Under the pieces are notes generated by a model. It was not told the DNA's origin and did no database searches. It saw only the letters and a list, made by a program, of their open reading frames with translations. Shown here in pieces: positions 1 to 8,412 of a DNA stretch of 38,067 nt. This DNA is from a virus: positions 1-38,067 of IMG/VR virus record IMGVR_UViG_3300024306_000049, one strand, 5' to 3'. Position 1 is the stretch's first letter. The number at the start of each line of letters is the position of its first letter. The position numbers were made by a program, and so were the translations under genes.

Positions 1-1
1 G

Positions 2-199
2 AAAATGCATGGTTCTCCGCATGATGACCGGGTTATGTCTTTGGGGATCGCTAACCAGATGTTGAAGTATGTTTGGTTGCCTGAGTACAGGAATGATTTG
101 GAGCCAAGAAAGAATTCTTTGGATTGGTGGGCACGCCACATTGTCAAGAATATTCCTGATAAGCCGGCAAAAATAGGGTCGTTTAACGTCGCTGAGTAA
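2..199 (+). CDS. terL: Terminase large subunit, C-terminal end (5' truncated by window edge)
   Basis: The frame is open from the window edge and ends at TAA 197-199. It carries the motif GSPHDDRVMSLGIA, which matches the last active-site block of phage terminase nuclease domains (the HDD aspartates bind metal). It completes the terminase gene that runs off the right edge at 38067. The nuclease domain cuts concatemeric DNA at the end of packaging. The methionine at position 5 is internal, not a start. The frame does not join directly to base 38067, so some sequence is missing between the edges. The assignment is by motif and by gene order (portal follows shortly). Confidence 0.85.
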   Translation, partial: KMHGSPHDDRVMSLGIANQMLKYVWLPEYRNDLEPRKNSLDWWARHIVKNIPDKPAKIGSFNVAE

Positions 200-217
200 C
201 GAAATCCCCTATTATCG

Positions 218-442
218 ATGAAAACTTTCCGTTGTTTAGAGTGTTTGACCGAGTTTGATGCAGACGAACTCCCTAGAAGGGGTTCTGTTTGCTTTAAATG
301 CCATGTTAAGTCAATTCGTCTAGGTTTTACTCATGGTCAGGAAGACTTTCACGGACCAACTATCAAGGAACGTCAACATAAAATTGTTGAGGACGCCAAG
401 ATTAATGGTTATAACGCCGAGCCTGTGACGAATTGGATGTGA
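218..442 (+). CDS. Small zinc-finger-like protein, 74 aa
   Basis: The ATG at 218 follows terL by 18 bases. Two CxxC pairs (CLEC at residues 7-10 and CFKC at about 25-28) suggest a small zinc ribbon. The C-terminal half is charged and helical in appearance. It lies between terL and portal, where phages of this kind often carry small accessory packaging or head genes, but nothing in the sequence fixes a function. Its stop overlaps the region of the next start (GTG at 444). Real gene: likely. Function: unknown. Confidence 0.75.
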   Translation: MKTFRCLECLTEFDADELPRRGSVCFKCHVKSIRLGFTHGQEDFHGPTIKERQHKIVEDAKINGYNAEPVTNWM

Positions 443-443
443 T

Positions 444-653
444 GTGGAAGCTATCTGGGTACCGATTGCGGTCGCTGTTATATCAGGTCCGCTGGTCGTG
501 GTACTTCAGAAACTACGCAAAGAAAACACCTCACAGCACGAACAAGGTCAAATCCTGTTAAGGATGCTTGGTTCCAAGGTGGATAAGATCGGAAGCAAAT
601 TAGACAACCATATTGGTTGGCACGAAGGACAAGACGATGGCAAGAATCTCTAA
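444..653 (+). CDS. Small membrane protein with one N-terminal membrane segment, 69 aa
   Basis: The start is GTG 444, one base after the preceding stop. Residues 4-23 (WVPIAVAVISGPLVVVLQKL) form one hydrophobic segment, followed by a charged, probably helical tail ending near DNHIGWHEG. This one-segment plus helix layout resembles small actinophage membrane proteins found near terminase, some of which are annotated as holin-like; that comparison is from memory. It overlaps the portal start by 17 bases, so the two are probably translationally coupled. Function is not established. Confidence 0.65.
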   Translation: MEAIWVPIAVAVISGPLVVVLQKLRKENTSQHEQGQILLRMLGSKVDKIGSKLDNHIGWHEGQDDGKNL

Positions 654-2388
654 CCAGGAACTTATCACCCGATATCGGGAAAAGATCGAGCAGTCACGTC
701 GTTGGCGTCGTGAAGACAACTACGACAAAACCTGGAAGCGCATGATCGACATGTATCGTGGCAAGCACTTCCTAAACAGCTCCGATGAAGACCGAATGCT
801 AATCAATGATGCATTCGCAACTATCAACGTCATCTGGCCAAGCGTGTCGGTGAACCATCCGAAGATTACGGTTAACGCACGCCGTTATGAAGACGCCCCG
901 AAGGCGATTGTGACCGAAGAGGTCGTCAACTATTGGTGGAGGCACTATGAGTGCCAGAGCGAGTTCCGTCGTGCAGTCAAGGACATGCTTATCGTTGGTC
1001 ACGGCTGGTTGAAGACTGGTTATCGTTTTGTTGAAAAGACCGAAGGCGAAGAGTACGATACAGCTGATGAGCTTGCAGCACCGGAATCAATCACGGAATC
1101 GGAAATCATTATCACCGAGGACCGTCCATTTGTTGAGCGTATTAGCCCATTTGATGTTTTTGTTGATGCCGATGCGACGTCGATTTCCGACATGCGGTGG
1201 ATCGCACAGCGAATCCGCCGACCGTTAACGGACGTTAAAAAAGACAAGCGTTACAACTCTCAGGCACGCAGAGAAGCCTCTCCTTCCCACTATACGAAGT
1301 GGGGCCAGGATGGCAACATGCCACGACGAAGCGAAAAAGCCGAAGACGGTTATGTGGAGATCTGGGAGTTCTACGACATTGATCGTGGAACAATCTCAAT
1401 ATTCTGTGATGGTAGCGACAAGTTCCTTGTAACACCAACCGAAATACCGTTCGCTTTCGGTCATCCGTTTGTCATGCTCAGGAACTACGAGATTCCAGAA
1501 CACTTCTACCCAATGGGTGAACTGGAAGCCATTGAGCCACTCCAGATGGAACTCAACGAGACACGTACCCAAATGATGAACCACCGCAAGCGGTTCTCCC
1601 GTAAATGGCTGTACAAGGAGTCGGCGTTTGATGCCGAAGGTCGCAGTGCGCTCGAGTCCGATGAGGACAACGTGCTGGTTCCAGTTATTTCAGAAGAAGG
1701 ATTGGGTGGCGTGGTTGCGCCGATGCCTGCGGTCATCAGTCCACCAGAGTTCTATAACCAGTCGTCGCTGATCACCAATGACATTGACCGTATCTCCGGA
1801 ATCTCAGAGTACGCCCGAGGCGCTCTCCCTGAAATCCGCCGTACGGCCACAGAAGCCGGCATCATCCAAGATGCTGCCAACGCTAGAGCGTCAGACAAGC
1901 TGGCGATCATTGAGAAGGCGATTGCCGATGCGGCACGCCGACTGGTTATGCTGGCACAACAGTACATGACCGGTGAGCAGGCTGTACGTGTGGCAGGCAA
2001 GGACGCCACCAATGTCTGGGTGGACTTTGACCGAGACTACATCCAAGGCGAGTTTGACTTCGAAGTTGAGGGCGGATCAACCCAGCCAGTCAACGAGTCC
2101 TTCCGCCGACAGATGGCACTCCAGGTTGTGGACGCAATGGCTCCATTTGCTCAGGCAGGAATCTTGGACATGGCGAAGCTGGCAACTTATGTGCTTCAGC
2201 AGGGTTTTGGTATCAAGTCTGCTGCTGGATTCATTATGGCTCCGCCCCCTCCAGCACCTGAACCGGCTCCGGCACCGGTTCCTCCGATGCCTGAGGCATT
2301 GCCACCAGCACCTGGTGGTATGCCGATGGACCCAGCGATGCTGGCTCAAATGATGCCCGAGGGGATGCCACAGCCACCAGTTATGTAA
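637..2388 (+). CDS. Portal protein
   Basis: A 583-residue protein between terminase and scaffold/capsid genes. The portal forms the dodecameric ring at one capsid vertex through which DNA is packaged and ejected, and on which the tail is built. Sequence support: charged helical N-terminus, a NVIWPSVSVNHPKI segment and a KDMLIVGHGWLKTGYR segment typical of podoviral-style portals, EPLQMELNETRTQMMNH in the central helix region, and a Pro-rich C-terminal tail (about residues 540-583). The frame is open from a TTG at 613, but ATG 637 is preferred because AAGGAC lies about 10 bases upstream and the conserved-looking sequence starts there. Assignment rests on position, length and general resemblance. 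Confidence 0.88.
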   Translation: MARISNQELITRYREKIEQSRRWRREDNYDKTWKRMIDMYRGKHFLNSSDEDRMLINDAFATINVIWPSVSVNHPKITVNARRYEDAPKAIVTEEVVNYWWRHYECQSEFRRAVKDMLIVGHGWLKTGYRFVEKTEGEEYDTADELAAPESITESEIIITEDRPFVERISPFDVFVDADATSISDMRWIAQRIRRPLTDVKKDKRYNSQARREASPSHYTKWGQDGNMPRRSEKAEDGYVEIWEFYDIDRGTISIFCDGSDKFLVTPTEIPFAFGHPFVMLRNYEIPEHFYPMGELEAIEPLQMELNETRTQMMNHRKRFSRKWLYKESAFDAEGRSALESDEDNVLVPVISEEGLGGVVAPMPAVISPPEFYNQSSLITNDIDRISGISEYARGALPEIRRTATEAGIIQDAANARASDKLAIIEKAIADAARRLVMLAQQYMTGEQAVRVAGKDATNVWVDFDRDYIQGEFDFEVEGGSTQPVNESFRRQMALQVVDAMAPFAQAGILDMAKLATYVLQQGFGIKSAAGFIMAPPPPAPEPAPAPVPPMPEALPPAPGGMPMDPAMLAQMMPEGMPQPPVM

Positions 2389-2429
2389 CGAACTTCCTTA
2401 TGGTGTAGAGCAACCCATGGAGGACTCAA

Positions 2430-3236
2430 GTGAGTGACATAGTTAGCAATGAAGTCGAGACCGAATCGGCCCCTGTAGTTGAACAGCAAGTTCAGCCGGA
2501 GGGACAACCGCAGGAAGTTACAGATGTAGTTGAAACTCTGACAGAAGAGCAGATTGATCTTCTTCCTGTTGATGAGTTCGGTGACAAGTATGTGACCGTG
2601 ACCGTTGCAGGTGAAGAGATAAAAGTTCCTTTGAAAGAGGCGCTTTCTGGCTACCAGCGTCAGGCGGATTATACCCGTAAGACGCAGGAGTTAAGTGAGC
2701 AAAAGCGACAGCTTCAATTTGGTGCTGCTTTGCAAGAAGCTTTGCAGAACAACCCCAAGGAGACGCTGGAACTGCTTTCTAAGCATTACGGAATCAACGA
2801 GCAATCCGTCCCTGATGAGGCGGAACTTGATTTGGATCCGGTGGAGAAGCAGTTCCGACAGTTGGAACAGCGAGTCCAAGCGTTTGAGCAAGCTCAGGCG
2901 ATGGAGGAGTTGGAACGTACTATCGAAACGCTTCAGAACCGATATGGCTCTGATTTCGACGCTAATGAAGTTGTTTCCAAGGCCCTGTTCATGGGAACCT
3001 CCGATTTAGAGGCGGTCTACAAGCAAATCGCTTTTGACAGAGTGTACGAGGATGCGCAGTCAATTCGCCAAATTCGTGAGAAGGCAGCGAAGGAAACTGA
3101 GCAGATTACTGGTGCTAAGCGTCAAGCGGCGGTTGTCTCTGGAGGCTCCACGGCGAGTTCGGCAGATGTATCGGCAAAACCCATTTCATCTATCCGAGAT
3201 GCTTTTGAATCCGCTAAGCGGATCCACAGCGTTTAG
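2430..3236 (+). CDS. Capsid scaffolding protein
   Basis: A 268-residue, very acidic, Gln/Glu-rich protein directly upstream of the major capsid protein. GTG 2430 is preceded by GGAGGA at 2419-2424. Residues 1-45 are acidic and low-complexity. A block reading VPLKEALSGYQRQADYTRKT (about residues 70-89) is shared by many phage scaffold proteins. Residues 88-165 look like coiled coil and the C-terminus is basic, which in scaffolds typically contacts the coat protein. Scaffolds direct procapsid assembly and are then lost. No protease signature is visible in it or its neighbours. Confidence 0.85.
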   Translation: MSDIVSNEVETESAPVVEQQVQPEGQPQEVTDVVETLTEEQIDLLPVDEFGDKYVTVTVAGEEIKVPLKEALSGYQRQADYTRKTQELSEQKRQLQFGAALQEALQNNPKETLELLSKHYGINEQSVPDEAELDLDPVEKQFRQLEQRVQAFEQAQAMEELERTIETLQNRYGSDFDANEVVSKALFMGTSDLEAVYKQIAFDRVYEDAQSIRQIREKAAKETEQITGAKRQAAVVSGGSTASSADVSAKPISSIRDAFESAKRIHSV

Positions 3237-3261
3237 GACCAAACTCTAAGGAGAAAACAAC

Positions 3262-4206
3262 ATGCCAGGTAACGCCAACTTTGATGCGTTGCTCAGCACT
3301 ACGCTGGCAAACTATCGTGCACAGCTCACGGACAACGTGTTCACTGCACGCCCACTGACCTACTTCCTCATGGACAAGGGTCGCATTCGTATGGTTGATG
3401 GTGGAACGAAGATCGTTGAACCGTTGATCTACGGTCAGAACGGCACCGTTGCATCGTACAGCGGTTACGACACCATTTCGCTGACTGCCCAGGATGGCAT
3501 GTCCGCTGCCGAGTTTGACTGGAAGCAGTACGCTGCATCCATCGCAATCTCCGGTATTGAAGAGGCGAAGAACAACGGCGAAGCCGCAATCATCAACCTC
3601 CTTGAGGCGAAGATTATGCAGGCTGAGGAGTCGATGCGTGAAGGTTTCAACCAGATGTTCTTCGGTGATGGCACCGGCAACTCTGGCAAGAACTGGAACG
3701 GTCTTGGAAACCTTGTTGAGTCCGGCAACACCGTTGGTGGAATCAACTCGGCAAACGGCCAGGGCAACGACTTCTGGCGTTCGTACGAGGAAAACACCGC
3801 AGGTGCTTTGACCCTCGCACAGATGGCCACCGCCTACAACAGCGTGTCGGTTGGTAACGACCACCCAGACATGATCCTCACGACTCAGACCCTGTTTGAG
3901 AAGTACGAGGCTCTGTTGCAGCCGCAGCTCCGCTACACGGACACCAAGACCGCAGATGCTGGATTCCAGAACCTGCTGTTCAAGGCTGCTCCTGTTGCGT
4001 ACGATGTGCACTGCACCGCAGGTGTTGTGTACTTCCTCAACAGCAAGTACCTCACGCTTGTCGGTCACTCGGGCAAGTGGTTCCAGCAGACGGATTTCGT
4101 CCGCCCAGAGAACCTCGATGCTCGCTACGCACTCATCATGTGCTACGGCAACCTCACGGTCCGCAACCGTGCGAAGCAGGGTAAGCTCACCGCAAAGACC
4201 GCCTAA
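3262..4206 (+). CDS. Major capsid protein
   Basis: A 314-residue protein with a strong AAGGAG ribosome site (3249-3254) and the C-ending codon choice expected of the most highly expressed virion gene. It follows the scaffold gene by 25 bases. Recognisable segments include RIRMVDGGTKIVEPLIYGQN near residues 41-60, a long helix rich in acidic residues (ISGIEEAKNNGEAAI), QMFFGDGTGN, and a C-terminal strand region ending in VRPENLDARYALIMCYGNL. These fit the HK97-fold coat proteins of short-tailed actinobacterial phages. A GC-rich hairpin 23 bases after the stop probably separates its message from downstream genes. Confidence 0.92.
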   Translation: MPGNANFDALLSTTLANYRAQLTDNVFTARPLTYFLMDKGRIRMVDGGTKIVEPLIYGQNGTVASYSGYDTISLTAQDGMSAAEFDWKQYAASIAISGIEEAKNNGEAAIINLLEAKIMQAEESMREGFNQMFFGDGTGNSGKNWNGLGNLVESGNTVGGINSANGQGNDFWRSYEENTAGALTLAQMATAYNSVSVGNDHPDMILTTQTLFEKYEALLQPQLRYTDTKTADAGFQNLLFKAAPVAYDVHCTAGVVYFLNSKYLTLVGHSGKWFQQTDFVRPENLDARYALIMCYGNLTVRNRAKQGKLTAKTA

Positions 4207-4228
4207 CGGTCCTAGGGGTGTTAAGATT

Positions 4229-4252
4229 GGGGAGGGGGGAAACCCCCTCCCT
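4229..4252 (+). terminator. GC-rich hairpin after the capsid gene
   Basis: Ten paired positions (4229-4238 with 4243-4252: nine Watson-Crick pairs plus a terminal G-U) enclose a GAAA tetraloop. There is no T-run after it, so it is either an actinobacterial-type U-less terminator or attenuator, or a 3' stabilising element for the abundant capsid message. It ends 20 bases before the next start codon. Confidence 0.7.
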
Positions 4253-4272
4253 GATTCCCGAAAGGAAATCAA

Positions 4273-4638
4273 ATGGCTAGAAAACCCAAAACATCGGCAA
4301 TTGAAGCAAGGGTCGGACACAACACTGATGATTCTTATCGTCAGCGTCGTCGTGTTTCCGATATCAAGACTTCATACAACATGCCCTACCCAGGAAAGGG
4401 GCCCAGTCGTCCCTGGAACCCTGCCTATGGCAGAAATATGGAAAAACTTGAAGGTTCAATGGGAAGGGTTCGATATGAGGAAGATGGTGCCGATTATCGA
4501 AACTTTGAAAGAATCTACAGTGGCCCAACTGATGCCGTAGGTGTTTCTCTTCGCAGGAGACGAGAAGCAAACATGGGGGTAAAAGAGGGCAAGCCAAGAA
4601 ATAAGAAAAAGAATCAAATCAAGAAAAATGCAAGGTAA
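4273..4638 (+). CDS. Basic hypothetical protein, 121 aa
   Basis: ATG 4273 is preceded by AAAGGA. The product is very basic, with Arg/Lys clusters at both ends (MARKPK at the start, RNKKKNQIKKNAR at the end), and has a middle rich in Tyr, Asp and Gly. It lies between the capsid gene and the head-tail adaptor, so a nucleic-acid-binding or minor capsid role is possible, but this is position-based inference only. Base composition is more A-rich than in the capsid gene. No known family was recognised. Confidence 0.7.
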   Translation: MARKPKTSAIEARVGHNTDDSYRQRRRVSDIKTSYNMPYPGKGPSRPWNPAYGRNMEKLEGSMGRVRYEEDGADYRNFERIYSGPTDAVGVSLRRRREANMGVKEGKPRNKKKNQIKKNAR

Positions 4639-4647
4639 GTAACAGAA

Positions 4648-4968
4648 ATGCCAAGTTATTATCGGATACTAGACAACGGAGTAGAAAAGCCAATGGCAAG
4701 AGACCGTAAGCCGGCAGACCGCATGAAGCAGGGACTGTCAAAGAGCAAGAACAGCAAGCCAAGCCAGTTCAAGAAGAAGGGCGATTTCCGCATCGGTGGC
4801 ACGTACAGCACCGGTCGTGCGATCACCATCGGAATTCCTGGCCAGAAGCCAAAGGTCAAGGGCAAGGCTGTTGCTGGCAAGGCACAGCAGATTCGCAAGG
4901 CCGACAAGGCTGATGCTTCTAAGCGTCGTATCAGTGGCACGACACGTGGCGGTCGTTCCAAGTATTAA
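4648..4968 (+). CDS. Lysine-rich hypothetical protein, 106 aa
   Basis: A very basic protein with repeated Lys/Ala and Lys/Ser segments (for example GKAVAGKAQQIRKADK) and a GGTYSTGRAITIGIPG strand-like block near the centre. ATG 4648 gives 106 residues; an internal ATG at 4693 (MARDRKPADRMK), with GGAG 11 bases upstream, is an alternative start. The composition suggests binding to DNA or RNA, perhaps inside the capsid. No family was recognised. A long hairpin (4979-5016) begins 10 bases after its stop. Confidence 0.7.
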   Translation: MPSYYRILDNGVEKPMARDRKPADRMKQGLSKSKNSKPSQFKKKGDFRIGGTYSTGRAITIGIPGQKPKVKGKAVAGKAQQIRKADKADASKRRISGTTRGGRSKY

Positions 4969-4978
4969 TCAGTAGGTC

Positions 4979-5016
4979 TGTTGCCTTCCCTCAGGCCACA
5001 CTGGGGGAAGGTAACA
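4979..5016 (+). terminator. Long hairpin, 16-bp stem
   Basis: Bases 4979-4994 pair with 5001-5016 around a 6-base loop (GCCACA): 14 Watson-Crick pairs and two G-U pairs. It fills the gap between 4968 and the next gene. No T-run follows, so it is a U-less terminator or an RNA processing/stability element between the capsid cluster and the adaptor cluster. Confidence 0.75.
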
Positions 5017-5033
5017 AATAGGGCTATTGGTTG

Positions 5034-5249
5034 ATGATGAAAAACGCTCAACCAGCCCATTCGCTTTACGGTGCACCCGTTTCGGGACAACGCCTCGCAT
5101 ATACAGAGAATGCGAAGATTGCGGCACCATCCGGCCCCTATGTGGGCCGTAATCGTTGCATTGGCAACGATGATACCTGTGAGGGCCCAAAGGCCAAAGG
5201 AACTGATTACTGTGTGGGGCATCTGCGTTCACAAGGGCTGGCTAAGTGA
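5034..5249 (+). CDS. Small zinc-binding-like protein, 71 aa
   Basis: A short protein with a C-x6-C-x9-C-x2-H pattern (CIGNDDTC then CVGH) near its C-terminus, consistent with a single zinc site. The N-terminal half (NAQPAHSLYGAPVSGQR) is polar. Start is ATG 5034 or 5037; a TTG at 5031 is also in frame, and no strong ribosome site separates them. Its TGA overlaps the GTG of the adaptor gene by four bases, so translation is probably coupled. Function unknown; position suggests a head or connector accessory protein. Confidence 0.65.
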   Translation: MMKNAQPAHSLYGAPVSGQRLAYTENAKIAAPSGPYVGRNRCIGNDDTCEGPKAKGTDYCVGHLRSQGLAK

Positions 5250-5938
5250 TTACCCTGAATACCCTTCGGGATCAGGTTCGTGCCATGGCCGATCTGGACG
5301 AAACGGATCTTTCCGATTCCGTCATTGACCAGTTTGCCAAGGAAGGTTTTCAGCGCATTTACGCCTTGGAGCGTCGCTGGCCATATTTGCAAACAACGTT
5401 CACAACCTCAACGTCCGCAGGCATCAGATCGTATCTGATTGAAAACATCGGTGATATTCGAGAAATCATTTCAATTGTTGACACAAGTTCATCTGGCAAT
5501 AGGTTTACTTTGATTGACCATAACAATGCGGAAGAGGTTTGGCTCGGGAATACCGACACACCAAGCCGACCGTATTTCTTTTCAATTTGGGAAAAGCAGA
5601 TCCACCTGTGGCCGAAACCAGATACAACCTATACTTTGTTGATTCGTGCATACCGGAACCCGTCATACGACTGGTTGACCAGTCCGGATGACGATATTGA
5701 TTTGGATGAATGGTTCCATGCCATTCTCCCGTATTTTGTTTTGGCACGTGTTTATCAGCGTCAGGAAGACGCAGAGTTGAGTGCGATGTACATGCGCTCC
5801 TTTGAAGAAGGAGTCGCATTTGCTAGACGTGACTTGATGAAAGCTTCAAGCGCACAACCTGTTGTTATGTCCGGTGGCAAGCGTTATCCAACTATGCGTC
5901 GCTGGTTGCAGACGCTTGGGGCGACTCTTGGACAATGA
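5246..5938 (+). CDS. Head-tail adaptor / tail tubular A-like protein
   Basis: A 230-residue protein starting at GTG 5246 (GTGA overlap). The N-terminus reads LRDQVRAMADLDETDLSDS and is followed by a helical bundle with FAKEGFQRIYALERRWPYL. A beta region and a second helical part (ILPYFVLARVYQRQEDAELS) follow. This helix-beta-helix order, between capsid genes and a beta-propeller nozzle, matches the gp11 (T7) or gp4-type (P22) adaptors that ring the portal. The role is inferred from order and general resemblance. It overlaps the nozzle gene by four bases (ATGA). Confidence 0.75.
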   Translation: MITLNTLRDQVRAMADLDETDLSDSVIDQFAKEGFQRIYALERRWPYLQTTFTTSTSAGIRSYLIENIGDIREIISIVDTSSSGNRFTLIDHNNAEEVWLGNTDTPSRPYFFSIWEKQIHLWPKPDTTYTLLIRAYRNPSYDWLTSPDDDIDLDEWFHAILPYFVLARVYQRQEDAELSAMYMRSFEEGVAFARRDLMKASSAQPVVMSGGKRYPTMRRWLQTLGATLGQ

Positions 5939-7554
5939 GCGCAGTATCCGTAGAGCGTTACGATGATTTTACTGGAGGTCTGAACCTACGTTCAGATCAA
6001 TTCCAGCTGACTCGGAACGAGTCGCCAGATATGCTTAATGTGGAAATTGATCCACGTGGCGGTTTGTTTACCCGTGGTGCAATACGGGAGATAAATAGCA
6101 CAGCTATTTCTCACACTGGTTCGTGGAACCCTGAACGGCTTTACAATTTTTCTGGAACTACGCCCACAATCATGTTGACTGCTTCAAGCAAAGTGTATAA
6201 GTCGACTGGTGGGAACTTTACGACTCTTCAGTATTCAGCTGGAAATGATGTGACTTCTTTGTCGTCCCATGGTGCATGTATGGCTCAATGGAGTGACACG
6301 ATGTACATGTGCATGGGAACTGCTGGCAACGGTGGATACAAGTGGAAGACGACTGATACGTATGCGACAGCGTTGACTGCCTCTGGCGTCAACCCGAACC
6401 CTTGGCAGGCATATAATACTCCTACTGGTGGGAAGATGCCAACGGCTGAGCATCTTCTTGTTCACGCCAACAAGATGTTTGCAGCTAACACGACAGAGGC
6501 TTCTGTGACCTATCCGAATCGTGTTCGTTGGTCGCATGAAAACCTGCCTGAAGATTGGATGCAGGACGACTACATTGATTTTGAAGGTGGCGGAACCGGT
6601 GTTACCGGTATGGCTACCGTTGCTGGTCAACTTGTGGTGTTTAAGCCACGAGCCATTTATGTTGTGTATGGTTACGATGGCACAGACTTTCAGGTTGTTG
6701 AATTAACATCAAAACTTGGTGTTGCAAGCCACCATCATATGGCTGTTGCTGAAACAGGAGTTTATTTTTACTCGCATCCACAGGGTTTGTTTTACTATAA
6801 TGGAACAAACATTCTTGAGTTGTCCGACAACATCAAACCAATTTATCCGTTAGGGCATGTTAACAATTCTGAAACAGACAAAATTTCTGTTTCGTTTATC
6901 AATCGTCGTGTATGGTTGGCGATGCCGTATTCGGTTACCACTAGCGTTACGGATGCGACTGTAAATTTTGTTTACGACCCTTCGATCAACAATGGTGCTT
7001 GGGTCAAGCATTCAACAGCAGATGGCAAAGCTGTAGTAGGTGGGGTTGACTGGACAGATACAACTGGCGTACCTAGGGCTTTGGCCATTCATGCAACACA
7101 ACCAAGAGTTATGGAAGTTGACCTTTACAGCGAGGTGAATGACCGAATTGGTGGAACTAATCTCGGTTTCTCAACCTATTATCGCACAGGTTGGATTGAT
7201 GGTCGCACATATTCTCAAAAGAAGATGTGGCGTAGACCCGACATTGTTGTTAAGCAGATTAATTCTACCGCACAGCTTAACGTAAAGGTGTACCATAATT
7301 TTGAGGAAGCGGTCGGCAACGAACGCAAAACGTTTGTTATCAATATTCCTGCTTCGGCATCCGGAATGATTTGGGGTGCTGGCGCATGGGGTTACGGTTC
7401 CTGGGGTGTAATGGCCCAGGGGGCACAGGTTATGCGTGGATCCAACCTTGGGTTGGCTCGCTCGGTCCAATTGTTGTTCACTGGCCCATCAGGAAAGTAT
7501 TGGGGCATTGACAGCATTTCTTACAAATTCAATGCACGAAAGGTCAGTGGCTAA
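5935..7554 (+). CDS. Tail nozzle / stabilisation protein (beta-propeller type)
   Basis: A 539-residue, beta-rich protein. The opening (YDDFTGGLNLRSDQFQLTRN) and the repeated strand blocks with Gly/Tyr/Trp resemble the family that includes P22 gp10 and T7 tail tubular protein B, which form the hollow tail of podoviruses. Internal markers are DPRGGLFTRGAI, VRWSHENLPEDW, VVFKPRAIYVVYG, TGVYFYSHPQGLFYYNG and a Gly/Trp-rich C-terminal region (MIWGAGAWGYGSWGVM). It follows the adaptor with an ATGA overlap, the usual order. It is the main evidence for a short non-contractile tail. Confidence 0.8.
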   Translation: MSAVSVERYDDFTGGLNLRSDQFQLTRNESPDMLNVEIDPRGGLFTRGAIREINSTAISHTGSWNPERLYNFSGTTPTIMLTASSKVYKSTGGNFTTLQYSAGNDVTSLSSHGACMAQWSDTMYMCMGTAGNGGYKWKTTDTYATALTASGVNPNPWQAYNTPTGGKMPTAEHLLVHANKMFAANTTEASVTYPNRVRWSHENLPEDWMQDDYIDFEGGGTGVTGMATVAGQLVVFKPRAIYVVYGYDGTDFQVVELTSKLGVASHHHMAVAETGVYFYSHPQGLFYYNGTNILELSDNIKPIYPLGHVNNSETDKISVSFINRRVWLAMPYSVTTSVTDATVNFVYDPSINNGAWVKHSTADGKAVVGGVDWTDTTGVPRALAIHATQPRVMEVDLYSEVNDRIGGTNLGFSTYYRTGWIDGRTYSQKKMWRRPDIVVKQINSTAQLNVKVYHNFEEAVGNERKTFVINIPASASGMIWGAGAWGYGSWGVMAQGAQVMRGSNLGLARSVQLLFTGPSGKYWGIDSISYKFNARKVSG

Positions 7555-7811
7555 TGGCTGTTACAATCCCACACACATTTACCAATGGAAACATTGCTGA
7601 GGCTGCTGAGGTCAATGCTAACTTCACAGCGGTCAAACTGTTCGTTGACAATCTTCAGGATGGCACCAATTTTACGGCTGGTGCCATTACCACAAACTCA
7701 ATTGCCGATGGGGCAATTACGCAGTTGAAGATTGACCCGACAGTCATTTCATCTTTGGGTGCTAGTGGCGATGACTCTGGAATTGTATTGGGTGCACAGA
7801 TTTTCTCATGA
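7554..7811 (+). CDS. Small structural/tail-associated protein, 85 aa
   Basis: The start ATG shares its A with the preceding TAA (TAATG). The sequence TFTNGNIAEAAEVNANFTAV resembles the N-terminal anchor region of many phage tail fibre and appendage proteins. Then comes a short repeat-like part (TAGAITTNSIADGAIT) typical of trimeric fibre shafts. At 85 residues it is a stand-alone version. It probably attaches to the virion beside the nozzle, but that is inference from sequence style and position. Confidence 0.7.
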   Translation: MAVTIPHTFTNGNIAEAAEVNANFTAVKLFVDNLQDGTNFTAGAITTNSIADGAITQLKIDPTVISSLGASGDDSGIVLGAQIFS

Positions 7812-7996
7812 TGTACGAACTCCAAATCCCCGCCCTGACGACTTTGCAGTCATCTGATGCTCGAGCGATTAGGGCCATTGTTGCCTCGCTTGTGTCCGAA
7901 ATTTCCAGACTTAACAAAGAAGTTGAAGATCTTAAGGAACAGATGAAGCGACGAAATGACAATCGAGAAAGGCCAGTTTATGGCATACGACGCTAG
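7808..7996 (+). CDS. Short coiled-coil protein, 62 aa
   Basis: Start at 7808 in an ATGA overlap with the previous stop (a second ATG follows immediately). Residues 18-50 form a helix with heptad-like hydrophobics (IRAIVASLVSEISRLNKEVE), followed by a basic tail. It may be a small structural or assembly protein of the tail/ejection cluster. No family was recognised. Confidence 0.6.
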   Translation: MMYELQIPALTTLQSSDARAIRAIVASLVSEISRLNKEVEDLKEQMKRRNDNRERPVYGIRR

Positions 7997-8411
7997 CGTA
8001 TTTGAAGCACGTCGGCGTGCTGCAATGCAGAACATTGCCGCACCGTCGGCAATGAATGTATATGACCAGTTTATTTCACAGCAACGTGGTCAACGCAATC
8101 TTGCAGATTTGCAACGCCAATACAACGAGGGTGCCCCTCGGGTTGTAGCAGGTTACGGTCGTCGTGGACTATTGGCACCATCGGTTAAAAGTGGTGCTTT
8201 CCGTAAGGCAATGGCAGAATATGCACGCAGGCGTGTTGAAGATACTTCTGCTTTGCAGCGTGAACTGGATATGTCTGCTGCTCAAGCAGAGTTGCAGAAT
8301 CGTCAGTTGCGGTCACAGTACGCTCAGGATTTGCAGGATCTTGAAACCGACAAAGCACGTCAGATTCGAGAAGACGCTTTGGCGCTTCTTCGTTTGAGAG
8401 CAGGAGCATAA
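7980..8411 (+). CDS. Helical internal virion protein candidate, 143 aa
   Basis: Mainly alpha-helical and rich in Ala, Arg and Gln, with a C-terminal coiled coil (DTSALQRELDMSAAQAELQ). ATG 7980 is chosen because AAAGG lies seven bases upstream; an in-frame ATG at 7956 would add eight residues and lengthen the overlap with the previous gene. It starts a run of four helical proteins (to 17486) in the slot where podoviruses encode the ejection proteins that pass into the cell with the DNA. The role is inferred from that placement. Confidence 0.65.
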   Translation: MAYDASVFEARRRAAMQNIAAPSAMNVYDQFISQQRGQRNLADLQRQYNEGAPRVVAGYGRRGLLAPSVKSGAFRKAMAEYARRRVEDTSALQRELDMSAAQAELQNRQLRSQYAQDLQDLETDKARQIREDALALLRLRAGA

Positions 8412-8412
8412 C

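Noticed and set aside
613-636. TTG start for the portal gene at 613
   Set aside because: ATG 637 has AAGGAC upstream and begins the natural-looking N-terminus; the extra eight residues lie in the overlap with the previous gene.
3214-4320. A 368-codon open frame on the minus strand opposite the capsid gene
   Set aside because: It mirrors the strongly biased codons of the capsid gene, lacks a ribosome site, covers the 4229-4252 hairpin, and its protein is Val/Leu/Arg-rich without recognisable motifs.
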